From: Saccharina japonica
Lineage: Eukaryota; Sar; Phaeophyceae; Laminariales; Laminariaceae
Length of the DNA stretch: 64,000 nt
Reading direction: 5' to 3'
Assembly (NCBI GenBank): GCA_008828725.1
Contig: MEHQ01000678.1
Location: forward strand, 75,877 to 139,876
Shown here: in pieces, positions 54,679-64,000 of the stretch
Layout: every line of letters starts with the position of its first letter
Numbering within the stretch: the first letter of the stretch is position 1
Translations under genes and position numbers: made by a program
Notes under the pieces: model-generated
Databases searched by the model: none
What the model was told of the DNA's origin: nothing
Seen by the model: only the letters and a program-made list of their open reading frames with translations

Positions 54679-54834
54679 GCACGGGGCGAAATATGGTCTA
54701 TATATACCCGTACGTAGTGCTGTGCGCTCGCTCACGCTGCTCTCTCGACCAGACGGTCGGTAAGACGGTCGGTAACGCCAAAATGTTATCGTTGTGTTGG
54801 TCGCTCTCCCTTAAAAGGGGTTTTCCCAGAGGGG

Positions 54835-55265
54835 GGCTAAAACCCGAGGAGCGATCAGCCCCATGGCCTGGCAACATGAGCTTTAGATCATACAGATCAT
54901 ACAGGTCATACAGATCAGGAATACTCGTAGGCCTTCCCTGAAAGATCTAGATACGATCATGCCGTGAGAATCGATGATCTGTCCTCCCAAAGGGGCTATA
55001 ACCCGAGGAGCGATCAGCCCCATGGCTCAGCAGCATGAGCTGTAGATCATACAGATCATACAGATCAGGAATTGATTTCCCTGAATGATTTAGATAGATC
55101 ATGCCGTGAGAATCGATGATCTGTCCTCCCACAGGGGCTATAACCCGAGGAGCGATCAGCCCCATGGCCCGGCAGCATGAGCTGCAGATCATACAGATCA
55201 TAAAGATCAGGAATAGATCTTCCCTGAAAGATCTAGATAAGATCATGCCGTGAGAATCGATTATA
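54835..55265 (+). repeat. ~150-bp tandem repeat, 3 copies
   Basis: ACCCGAGGAGCGATCAGCCC begins at 54842, 55001 and 55143. Each unit continues through AGATCATACAGATCATACAG, GATCATGCCGTGAGAATCGA and TCTGTCCTCCC. Confidence 0.82.
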
Positions 55266-55364
55266 TGCCTGGGGTGTGAAGTATGCATTATATGTATCAA
55301 CGCGTCTTACAAAGGCACAGCATAAAAAATCAACGTCATTGGGAGAGAGAAAAAAAAAAATGAC

Positions 55365-55490
55365 AGCTGTGAGATCGAGGATTTTGTCGAATCGCCTCTT
55401 TGCAAGCTTCGTGGGATACTTCAATCGCGCGAACTATATACGAATACGTACGGGTTTTGAGGGGAACCTAATCTGAGACAGTATAATGAT
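55365..55490 (+). mobile_element. CAGCTGTGAG-family repeat
   Basis: An A run, then TGACAGCTGTGAGATCGAGG, ATTTTGTCGAA and CTTCAATCGCGCGAACTA. It is shortened at the 3' end. Confidence 0.65.
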
Positions 55491-55539
55491 CGTGACGTAC
55501 TCATATTTTCTCGAAAAAGTATTCAAAACCGGTGTTGAT

Positions 55540-56330
55540 TTTTGACGAGCGATTTGTGAGTTGAGAGAAGTTTTTTTTTTCTTCTTTTTTTACAAATTCG
55601 AGGTTATTTTTGACGTGCGAAGGAAGGAAGCATTGTGACGTCAGCTCGTCGTGTACAACAGGCTCGATTGTGATTTGACGAGTGATTCATGAAGCACGGG
55701 CGAAGCTTTCGGATTTTGATTGCATTGCATGACTTGGGAGATGTGTACGAAAATGACGTGGTTTTTGACGATTTGAGCAAAAAAGGGCAGGTGGGGACGT
55801 GAGCGAAATAGAATATTCGTATACGACGTATACGTACGACTGTTTTTTTTTAGAAAATACCGATCGGTGTGACTTGACGAGTGAAGTATGATTTTGAGCA
55901 ATGTACTGCATCAGATAGCTCGACCTAATTTGACGAGTGGTTTTCGAAGTGGGCAGCACGAATCGGACGTGATTTTGACGGCCGTTTTTTTTTTTGTGTC
56001 CTGAGCGAAGCAAGCACAAACCTATACGTGATTTAACGAGCGATTTTATGTCCTAAGCAAATCAAGCACACATCTACGTGATTTAACTATTAATAGTGAG
56101 TTCATGTCCTGAGCAAAGCAAGCACAAATCTATTAGCGAACGATTTTATATCCTAAGCAATTCAAGCATAAATCGGAGTAATTTAACGACCGATTTTGTG
56201 CCCTGAGCAAAGCAAGCATAAAATCCACGTGATTTAACGACCGATTTTATGTCCCACTGCAAGCAAAGCAAAGCATAAAACGTACGTGCTTTGACGAGCG
56301 ATTTAGGACGTGAGCATTAACTAATGAAGG
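55540..56330 (+). repeat. Degenerate tandem repeat, TTTGACGAGYGATTT ... GAGCAAAGCAAGCA
   Basis: About ten imperfect units of 55-70 bp with GTGATTTAACGAGCGATTTT and GTCCTGAGCAAAGCAAGCAC. Spacing and sequence drift from left to right. One unit contains an extra ACTATTAATAGT at 56096-56107. Confidence 0.7.
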
Positions 56331-56342
56331 ATGAACACATGC

Positions 56343-56600
56343 ACGGTCCCTGAATTCTGTACGTATGGGATTCAGGTTTTGTTCAACTCATATACGGCGT
56401 GTATACCCTTCATGAGGCCATATAAAACGCGCGATCGACGGTCCCTGAATTCTGTACGTATGGGATTCAGGTTTTGTTCAACTCATATACGGCGTGTATA
56501 CCCTTCATGAGGCCATATAAAACGCGCGATCGAAGTATCGCACACAGCTTGCAAAGACGAGTTTCGACGAAATCCTCGATTTCACAGCTACTGGGTGTGT
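56343..56600 (-). mobile_element. CAGCTGTGAG-family repeat, reverse, with a 95-bp internal duplication
   Basis: GGTCCCTGAATTCTGTACGT to ATATAAAACGCGCGATCG occurs twice (from 56344 and 56439), then CGACGAAATCCTCGATTTCA, CAGCT. Confidence 0.7.
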
Positions 56601-56639
56601 GTTTTTTTTACAAGCATATACCGGGTATCGTTTTGGAAA

Positions 56640-57030
56640 CATGTCATACTGGTGTTGTACATTAGATCATGCGGATTGCATGCTTCCCACCCGGAAAGAT
56701 GAGCTAAATCATATAAATACAACGGTCGGGAATAAATCTGCCTTGAAAGGTCTACTGCTTATGTATCGTAGATGCATGGAAGTGGGAATCGATTATCTGT
56801 CCTGCGCGTGTAGACAGTTTCACGCATTAGACAGATCAGATCATGCTTTAGATCATGCTCTGCTGTAGATGATGATCTAGATCACGACCTACTAGATATT
56901 TCGGGGCAGATAGATTCCTGAGTGATATCTGATGATCTGCAAGATCTGGATCATGCTTGCCGAGTGGGATCTGTATGATCTGTATGACAGCTCTTGCACG
57001 AAGCCTGGTACTGTCAAACATACCATGTAG
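56640..57030. repeat. GATC-rich repeat
   Basis: GATCATGC, AGATGATGATCTAGATC, GATCTGTATGATC words, grading into the satellite that follows. Confidence 0.6.
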
Positions 57031-57044
57031 ATGATCTAATTATA

Positions 57045-57345
57045 GTAATGTAGATCGTGATCTAAGTAGATATATCGTGATCTACGTAGATATATCGTGA
57101 TCTACGTAGATATATCGTGATCTACGTAGATATATCGTGATCTACGTAGATATATCGTGATCTACGTAGATAGATACGTGATCTACGTAGGTAGATCGTG
57201 ATCTAAGAAGATAGATCGTGATCTACGTAGATAGACGGTGATCTACGTAGATATATCGTGATCTACGTAGATGGATCGTGATCTACGTAGATAGACGGTG
57301 ACCTACGCACAGTGGGTAGATCGTGATGTAGATCGTGATCTAGAT
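57045..57345 (+). repeat. 20-bp satellite, about 13 copies
   Basis: Unit GTGATCTACGTAGATATATC. ATCTACGTAGAT inside each unit is a perfect palindrome. The first six copies are identical; later ones vary (GATAGACG, GATGGATC). No terminal structures or flanking gene. Confidence 0.92.
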
Positions 57346-57349
57346 GGTG

Positions 57350-58670
57350 ATGTGCCTGATGTACTCAAGGGCAACAACGCTATAACTGCTGGCCTGACAT
57401 CTCTGCGGTACGTAGAGAAGACATGATGATCACATATAGTACATGTGTCTTGTCCTCGTGCGTGTGGTACGGCGGTGGTAGTCGCGCCTTGTAGTAGCTG
57501 TCTAGGCTGCCACCAGGTGGCTAAAATCTTTTGGTATGTGCCCGAAAAGACAGCGGACTTTCATCCCCGTATGTATGATATGTACGTACGAAGGTAAGCC
57601 TTGTTAACATGCCATTCACAAAGTCTCCGACCTTCAGTAGGCGATAGACAGCAGTGCGTAGTGACTGCTGTATCGTAGAGCTTTCTGCAAATCTATGTAC
57701 CATGTACCAGGTATGACATAATATGTAGTATGCACATCCTGCTCTTTGTATATAATTTGCCACATTTATGAGACTGACTGTTGATACCGAGAAATGAGGT
57801 TGCGAACTGAATCTTTGAACACGCAGCATTCCCTTCTTCCTGTAACACTTGGCATTGCCTTGGTTCTGCACGCATGCGTCAAATATATACCAGGTAACAT
57901 GTTTTGGGTAGGTTGTACGTGGTATGGGGGGGGTATAATTAATTAATTTAGCGGAAGAGGGAGAAGAATATAGATATATAATATATAGAAAGGGCGGTTT
58001 GATGTGAAGAGAGAGCACACCCGCTGCTGTTCTGATATTGATGAATGTTTTGTTTTACATTTTCGGTTTGGTCACAGCACGGTATGGGTGATTGCCTTAC
58101 CTTCGTCTATCCCTGACATAATGCAGCAGAACCTACGCGACAGCAGTTAAGGGTCTCCTATTTTGGCCACGTAAGGCCCGCGGCTTAGTATGACGTCAAC
58201 GCGGATTGAGCATACATAAGCATAGGCTCTGCTCTAACTGTCTATCGTATAAGTTCCTCGCTAAGCCCACAAGCGCTTACATATCTTGTCAATTCTTGAA
58301 TTATAAAAAATGGCAAGCCTGAAATTCTTGAACTCCCAAATTCCAATTTTGTCGCGTACTGCTTTGTATAATACACAGGGCTGAGCGCGTGCCATATATA
58401 CATCTCCTTCCATTCCAGTTGGAACACGTAGATATATATGATAAGTCTCCTTCCAATCCGCCTGGAACACATGTCCTGACGTATACCCCAGACCCCAGCA
58501 GCTCAGGCTTGACGTTTCGTTTTTCTTGAGGCGGATCGATGCTTCTTCTATCGTCGTTCATTTTCGATTTTTGTTTTTTTGTTTTTTTCTCCCCTCCAGC
58601 TCGAATCCGAAAGTGATTTAAATATCATACGAGTATGATACATATCATTTTTTTTGTATTACATGGAAAA
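57350..58670. other. No gene supported
   Basis: A block at 57905-57980 (GGTTGTACGTGGTATGGG, AGAGGGAGAAGAATATA) is related to 22923-22985. The rest is unassigned. Confidence 0.5.
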
Positions 58671-58671
58671 A

Positions 58672-58770
58672 ACACAGCTGTGAGATCGAGGATTGCGTCG
58701 AAACTCATCTTGGCAAGAGCTGAGTGTGATAAACTTCGATCGTGTGTATTACGGGCATAATATAGACTAG
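58672..58770 (+). mobile_element. CAGCTGTGAG-family repeat
   Basis: GGAAAAAACACAGCTGTGAG, ATCGAGGATTGCGTCGAAAC, CTTCGATCGTGTGTATTACG. Confidence 0.65.
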
Positions 58771-58939
58771 AGTGCGCGACTTTTACCTGGTGTATACAGC
58801 ATACAGCAGTCGCTGAAAGCTCGAACGAGAGAGAGCGTGCGTGCGTTTGCAATGTCCGGTGGACATCGATCGGCTTATAACAGCGGTGGAAATGCTGATG
58901 AAACCTCCATGTGTGCGAGATATACATGAAGGCGTGTGT

Positions 58940-59300
58940 GTTCCGGGAGGGGGGGGGGGGGGGGGGGTGTACTCGTTTCGTGCATGGCCGTAGTCGTATG
59001 ACCATAGACCCTCGCACCCCTACAATGCCGGGACAGAGCACGTTGGGTTTTCACCAACCAGGCAGGCATTGCTAGAATCAGGGGGGGGGGGGGTACTCAT
59101 TTTGTGCATGGTCGTAGTCGGATGACCATAGACCCTCGCACCCCTACAATGCCGGGACGGAGCACGTTAGGTTTTCACCAACCGGGCAGACCTTGCTTGC
59201 ACCAAGAGCGAAGCGAAACGTGAAGTGTTGGGGCGAGTCGCATGAAAGGTGACCCGCATCCTGCTAACAGGGGGGGGGGGGAGGGGGGGGGAGGCACCTG
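58940..59300 (-). mobile_element. Two SINE-A copies, reverse, each with a G tract
   Basis: G tract 58949-58967 then GTGTACTCGTTTCGTGCATG; G tract 59080-59092 then GTACTCATTTTGTGCATGGT, extending to CTGCTAAC. A third G tract (59270-59292) lies at the 5' edge of the second copy. Confidence 0.75.
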
Positions 59301-59439
59301 TGCCCACGACTTGCTGTGCAGGATGCCGCTGACGGTAGTAAACCCCCCCCCCACAAGTTGAGCTGGCGGAAAGGAAAATGTGATGATCCAAATCATATTA
59401 TAGATTTAAACGAGTTCTTTATCAAACTATGAATACTAT

Positions 59440-59530
59440 ATATACCGGTAAGTACGCGCGATCGAAGTGTTACACTCAGCTAGCAAATATTGATTTTTCG
59501 ACGAAATCCTCGATCTCACAGCTGTTGTTT
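59440..59530 (-). mobile_element. CAGCTGTGAG-family repeat, reverse
   Basis: GTAAGTACGCGCGATCGAAG, CGACGAAATCCTCGATCTCA, CAGCTGTT then an A-rich run. Confidence 0.65.
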
Positions 59531-59564
59531 AAAAAAAATAAAAAAAGCTGTACTCGTATTATAT

Positions 59565-60320
59565 CATATGGTGGATCCAGCAGCAAGCCTGAAATCGGGC
59601 CTTTGTATTAATAATTCGGGCGCACCACCGAATTGAGTTGATCTGAAGTATGCGTATGAAAGCCCTTCTCAAGGCCGTTCGAATGAGCCCATATATACGT
59701 GTGGACTTCAAGTATTGCGTTCGTGGTCGCGGTTTGAATATTGCTCCAGGGGGCACTTCACGAGACAAAAATGACAAAATCTCGATAACTACAGCGAGTC
59801 CACAGAAAATAAGGACAGATTCGGAAAGCTACACATCAGGCCTATTTTATTGGTATATTTTCAACCCCGGACAAGGTGGTGCCACCGCGCAAAAAATCAC
59901 GTTGCGCATTTATTTATTTTTTATCCACATCCCACACAAAACACACTTAATTTTTCTTTTTTACCCAAATCGTCATAACTTCGTCAATTATTAATACCTT
60001 GGTCCATGTTAGACATTTTTGTGGTGCCCTGGACAAACTCTACCATAGTTGTTCAGACGCCATTTCAATTTGAGTCGATCTTCGTATTTTGAGTTTTCCA
60101 TTATAAAATCAAGTGATAATTTTGTCAGTTCTCACGAATAATCAACAGCGAACACTCGGAGTTCGAACGACAGGTCCAATCGAAATAAGGTCTGAACAAC
60201 TCTTGTGGCATTTGTCGAGGGCATCACAAAAATTCTCGACATTATATAAAATATAAATAATTGAGGAAGTTATGGCTGTATTAAGATTTTCAGTCTTATG
60301 GCTGGATCCACTATACCTCG
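59565..60320. mobile_element. ~755-bp TIR element with a large internal inverted repeat
   Basis: The ends pair as GTGGATCCAGC...CTGAAATC and its reverse (GATTTTCAGTC...GCTGGATCCAC). Inside, CATAACTTCGTCAATTATT (59970) pairs with AATAATTGAGGAAGTTATG (60254). The TTGTGGTGCCCTGGACAAA region pairs with TTTGTCGAGGGCATCACAA. A 114-codon frame (59650-59994) reads into one arm and has no recognisable domain. Confidence 0.65.
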
Positions 60321-60555
60321 TACTGCAGTTCTGTACATTACGGCCCAACTGGCATGGATTAATATTATCCCGCATAGTGTCCCTCCCGTGTGTATTAGGC
60401 ATTAGGCATGAAGTAAGAAGCAAAAGCGCTCCTTCCTTCTTTTCTGGGTTGTCCCGCTCTTCAAACGAAGAAGGCGGCGTAACTTTTTCACGTACGTATG
60501 ATACTTATTTATGTTTGTGTTGGATATCGTATCGCGACTTTTTCATGTATCATAC

Positions 60556-60740
60556 ATTACAGGACACCTATATACGAAATTAATTGTAAGAAACAGGAAA
60601 GCTGGCCCAGGCCGGATTTAATCATGAGAGGGTGTTTTCTGTACTGATTTCAAGATCACGACTCTCAAAATTCTTATTTTCCTCAAAATATCGGCCTGGC
60701 TTTCGTATTGGCCTGTTTCTTATCAGGTGTCCCGTACTTT
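60556..60740. mobile_element. MITE, AGGACACCT family
   Basis: TACAGGACACCTATATACGA to TTATCAGGTGTCCCGTACTT, with the family core. Extra TATACGAAATTAATTG at the left end compared with other copies. Confidence 0.72.
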
Positions 60741-61210
60741 ATTTTATCGAAGGATCGGACTGTCGTTACACCGTACATATGATACGATACGATATGATAT
60801 TATACGATATGATATGATACAAGACGAATCCAACGCCCGTTTTGCCCTCCGTCCCCTCGGTCATGATGTGTGATGCCCGTACTTTAATGTTTTCATGCTG
60901 ATGCTGCACTGAACGAAAAGTATAGACGTATATATGATATGATATATACGAAGTATATGATATGGTATATATGATGTGATATTTATGTGTACTATAAATG
61001 CATTGATGACCGATATCGTACCGATTTGATTTTCCGTTTATTGGCATCGTGTCGATATGATACATACCTCTGCTACCTGTGGTATATACTACTGCCTGTA
61101 TACCAGGTTTTGTGTTATATACATTTGACTATCGATCGTATCGATCTGTTTTTTTTTCTTTTGATGGGTGTCGTATACCTTGTATTGTGTAAGAAACTCG
61201 ATGCTTGGTC
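60741..61210. other. ATATGATACGATA-rich sequence
   Basis: Short palindromic ATATGATAT/ATACGATAT words at 60775-60815 and 60925-60985. No other feature. Confidence 0.5.
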
Positions 61211-61214
61211 GATT

Positions 61215-61360
61215 TCGACGAAAAAAATACCAGGCACGTACCGTAGTGGGGAGGGAAGAGAAGAGCCCACTTAGCGACCCCGGGTCTGAGTTACGCCTTA
61301 TACGTACAGGGAGAGAGAAAAGAAGGGCTAATATCATAAATGGGATGGATAAATAAAATA
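61215..61360 (+). mobile_element. tRNA-derived SINE, 5'-truncated copy
   Basis: CAGGCACGTACCGTAGTGGG, GAGCCCACTTAGCGACCCCG, GGTCTGAGTTACGCC, ATGGGATGGATAAATAAAAT: the last third of the family, no tRNA head. Confidence 0.7.
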
Positions 61361-61404
61361 TTAAAAAAAAAAACTAGTACCTGATACGCGGCGCGCTCTA
61401 TATA

Positions 61405-61690
61405 TGTGCAGGAGCAACCGACGAAAAGTTTTGTGCAGGCTGTGTGTGGTCAATTTCTACCTTGCCCATTGACCCAGACCAAGCCAACCCCAGACATTCC
61501 CCTAACCATACCGTAGCCCGAACCCCAACCATTTTGGGGGCACGAGGTCGGCAGGGGCAGCCACGCGGCTCCCGCTGCGTGTTTTGATGGCGTTTCTCCA
61601 AAAGAGAAAACATGCGGCCCAAAAGGCCAGCCCACCCATTAAAACCGGCATCTTGCACAAAACTTTTCGCCGGTTGCTCCTGCACCGCGT
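61405..61690. repeat. ~280-bp element with ~30-bp inverted ends
   Basis: GTGCAGGAGCAACCGACGAA...AGTTTTGTGCA (61407-61438) pairs with TGCACAAAACTTTTCGCCGG...TTGCTCCTGCAC (61653-61684). The interior is ordinary sequence. Confidence 0.7.
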
Positions 61691-63250
61691 CCTGGTACGC
61701 ACCCCGTTGTTGCGCCGCGGCCAAAAATGGAAACCCTTTTCGAGCTGGCTCAAGCCGGTCGTCGGTCCCTACATGCGTACGACGGTCGGCCCGAGATTAA
61801 TTTTGCACGAAGAAAACATCAAAATCCGCCCAAATCAACTAATGAAACCGCACACAAGTTGACGACCAGTAGCCGTAAATCTGCCCGCGCAGGCGAACTT
61901 CACAGACGTGCCCGCATAAAATGATGCTGTTTTTAGTGAGGTAGGGTTTTGTCACGAAGCTGTAAGGCATTCGTTCCCGACGGTGAGCTTATTTTGGCTT
62001 CGGCTAGCGGCGGCCACCACCCCGACCCGGAACTCTAATCCTAACCCTTACTCTCGTCGAATTGTGCTTATTGTTCCCCGTATGTATTAGCGACAGCCAT
62101 TATTAGATTATTACGAGTACCAGATGTTTCGCCCAACCGTCGAACCGCACACAAGTTGATGACAGTTGCAAATATCGTGCTGTTGCGAATTCCTACTTAC
62201 ACATTGCGAGAGGGACCAATCGTAGCGGCAGCTGTTACCAGGCACCAGGTACATCGTATTATATTACCGGGTACCAGGTATAGGATACATTATTAATATT
62301 AATATCATACGAGTACTATTAATAATAGTCGTAGTCAGTATAATATTAATAGTCAAGTATATGGTTATTTCTTTTGTTTGGGCTCTGGTCTTTTTCATTG
62401 TTCCCGCACCGCTCTTGTGGGGGTTTTGTTTTCCGTGCGCCTCCGCACCTCCCTCCCGGTACCCCTTTAATTCCGACTTTGTTTTGTTTTGTTTATTTGT
62501 ACAGGAGTACTATTAATATTAATATTTATATATATTATATTAATATTAATATTAATATTGATGAATAGATGGTATATATCTCGAAGTATACACATCTACG
62601 ATATACCAGTATTCTTTTTCTTTTTTTTATCCCACCGACCGAACGGCCGACCCACCGACCCAACCCCCCACTCTCCCACCCTCAAGCCACCCAACCCCTC
62701 TTCTTCCAGCCAACCCCGTCCCTCTCCGGTGCCTTCCATCCAAAGTAACCACCCGCTCTCATCGACGTTATATATACCGATGGTGAGGGCCAGGAGAACA
62801 GGCGAGTTGTACTTGTACTATTACTACAGTAGTTTAATATTAGCCGTGTCTTTGTGAAAATTTCGATCTCCCAGCAGCTGATGTTTCTATTTTTATTTTA
62901 TTTTTCAGAGATAAATGTCTCGTTGGCTTGTTGTCGGCTTTGATTTTTTTTTTTCTTCTTCTCCCCCTTGCTTTCCTTAAGAAGTAAACCGACCCGATCA
63001 ATCTGCTCGTGTTTTTTTTTTCTTGTGTTGAGGAGCGTTTTAGCGACTAACTGTGCGGGATAGGATAATAAATAAAATGAACGCGCGAGTTTCTGCCGGA
63101 ATCGAATTATTAGCGTCTTGTTGACTCTTTGTTTGGCCCAAAATTTTCGGCCGAAGCCTTCCTGGTATTGATTCGACCTTGTGTTTTTCCTGTACGTGTG
63201 TATAGCTTCTATATTCTAGCCTCTACCCAGGGCAGTCGCCGGCTTTCCTT
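61691..63250. other. No gene supported
   Basis: Contains an ATTAAT microsatellite (62506-62565), a C-rich stretch (62636-62760) and T-rich runs. No splice-bounded open segment was convincing. Confidence 0.45.
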
Positions 63251-63254
63251 GTCA

Positions 63255-63395
63255 CCGGGGTAATGATATATCACCCCCCCCCTGAACCGTATACTATAGT
63301 CAAGATAACACCCCGTACCGTCATCACCCGGGTGATAGAAATATCACACCCCGTGGACCGTAGACCATATAGTAAAGATAGCACGCACACCCTGG
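63255..63395 (+). repeat. ~69-bp direct duplication
   Basis: ATATCACCCC...CCGTATACTATAGTCAAGAT at 63268-63306 and ATATCACACCCCGTGGACCG...ATATAGTAAAGAT at 63340-63379. Confidence 0.65.
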
Positions 63396-63619
63396 AATGG
63401 ATTTTCAGGGCCGATTTTCACCACAACCAACGAAAATGGCGGTTTTTGGAAGATGTCGAGAAATTTTCTCCATAATAAACGCGCCGCTTGTCGTTTTCAA
63501 CTCTCCTTTCTTCTTCCTCGTTGTGGAGAAATTTCCCTTGGAAATTCGTCGGAAGGGCGTGTGTTATCTTGAGTACGGCAGTGTACTTGTACATGGTTCT
63601 CGAGGAATAGATAGCAGCA

Positions 63620-63770
63620 GCAGTACGTACGTACGTACGTACGTACAGTAGGCTGTGTGTATTTTTCACATTACACCTTCTTTTCTACCCGTCGACATCC
63701 AGCACACCCAGTGTCCGTGCCGATTCTTCATCCTGGAGAGGTACCAGTTCTGTGGCCACAAGAAAGCGGA
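63620..63770 (+). repeat. ACGT microsatellite and family E copy
   Basis: (ACGT)n at 63623-63647. Then CACACCCAGTGTCCGTGCCG, ATTCTTCATCCTGGAGAGGT and TTCTGTGGCCACA, the family E order. Confidence 0.65.
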
Positions 63771-64000
63771 ATGTGGGATGTAGAATGTATATTAGATAGA
63801 GCAAGCGCGTCCTCGTTATATTGTCGCAGCTTGTTGCAACAAGCTGAGCAGCGCCGGATAGTTTTGGTAGAGCAACTACTCTCAGCAAGCAGCTGTCATA
63901 ACGTGACGTGCAGTCGTAGTCTGTGTACGTGTACTGCTGTATGTGGTGGGGCGTTCTGTAAGGGAAGGGCCGACCCCCGAGTTTTGAGTCGGGCGGAAAG

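Overview
The window is eukaryotic nuclear DNA. The genes are split into short exons with spliceosomal GT-AG borders and one GC-AG border, introns are kilobases long, and interspersed repeats make up most of the sequence. The GC-rich exons are full of Gly, Ala, Ser and Arg codons. Together with poly(C)-tailed retroposons and very many short palindromic elements, this suggests a stramenopile, most likely a brown alga of the Ectocarpus type. The lineage call is an inference from style and not from a marker gene. Single N bases (8263, 17811, 17929, 17946, 22814) and an N run (40980-40990) show that it is a draft assembly.

Region 1 (about 3.0-27.6 kb, + strand) is one gene. I reconstructed ten exons by hand, and every intron phase agrees from one exon to the next. 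The C-terminal seven exons encode an NCA2 / DGS1-type protein (nuclear control of ATPase 2; mitochondrial outer-membrane family). The first coding exon or exons lie upstream of 3058 and were not found. Exon 3 is extraordinary: about 3.9 kb encoding some 1,290 low-complexity residues, with three tandem 81-residue Cys-rich repeats. An unmerged contig overlap at the N at 8263 appears to break it artificially. Exon 9 (88 nt) is present twice because of a 1,125-bp tandem duplication.

Region 2 (27.6-36 kb) is intergenic and repeat-dominated. It holds a tRNA-derived SINE, fold-back elements, the best LINE 3' fragment (33.4-34.2 kb, with a non-LTR-type C-x1-C-x8-H-x4-C finger) and poly(C)-tailed SINE-like copies.

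Region 3 (36-39.1 kb) holds a second gene start on the + strand. It is a 431-codon low-complexity ORF (37827-39122) carrying a candidate eIF4E-binding motif.

Region 4 (39.1-64 kb) has no exon that I can support. It is either a gene desert or an extremely long intron. It is packed with small inverted-repeat transposons, including a clear hAT-type element with an 8-bp target duplication, tandem arrays, and short palindromic words (TACCAGGTA, ACTATTAATAGT, TACGAGTA, TACGTA) that also interrupt repeat copies.

The most interesting repeat biology is a probable LINE/SINE pair. Two otherwise unrelated families end in the same ATGAGTAC(A)-poly(C) terminus.
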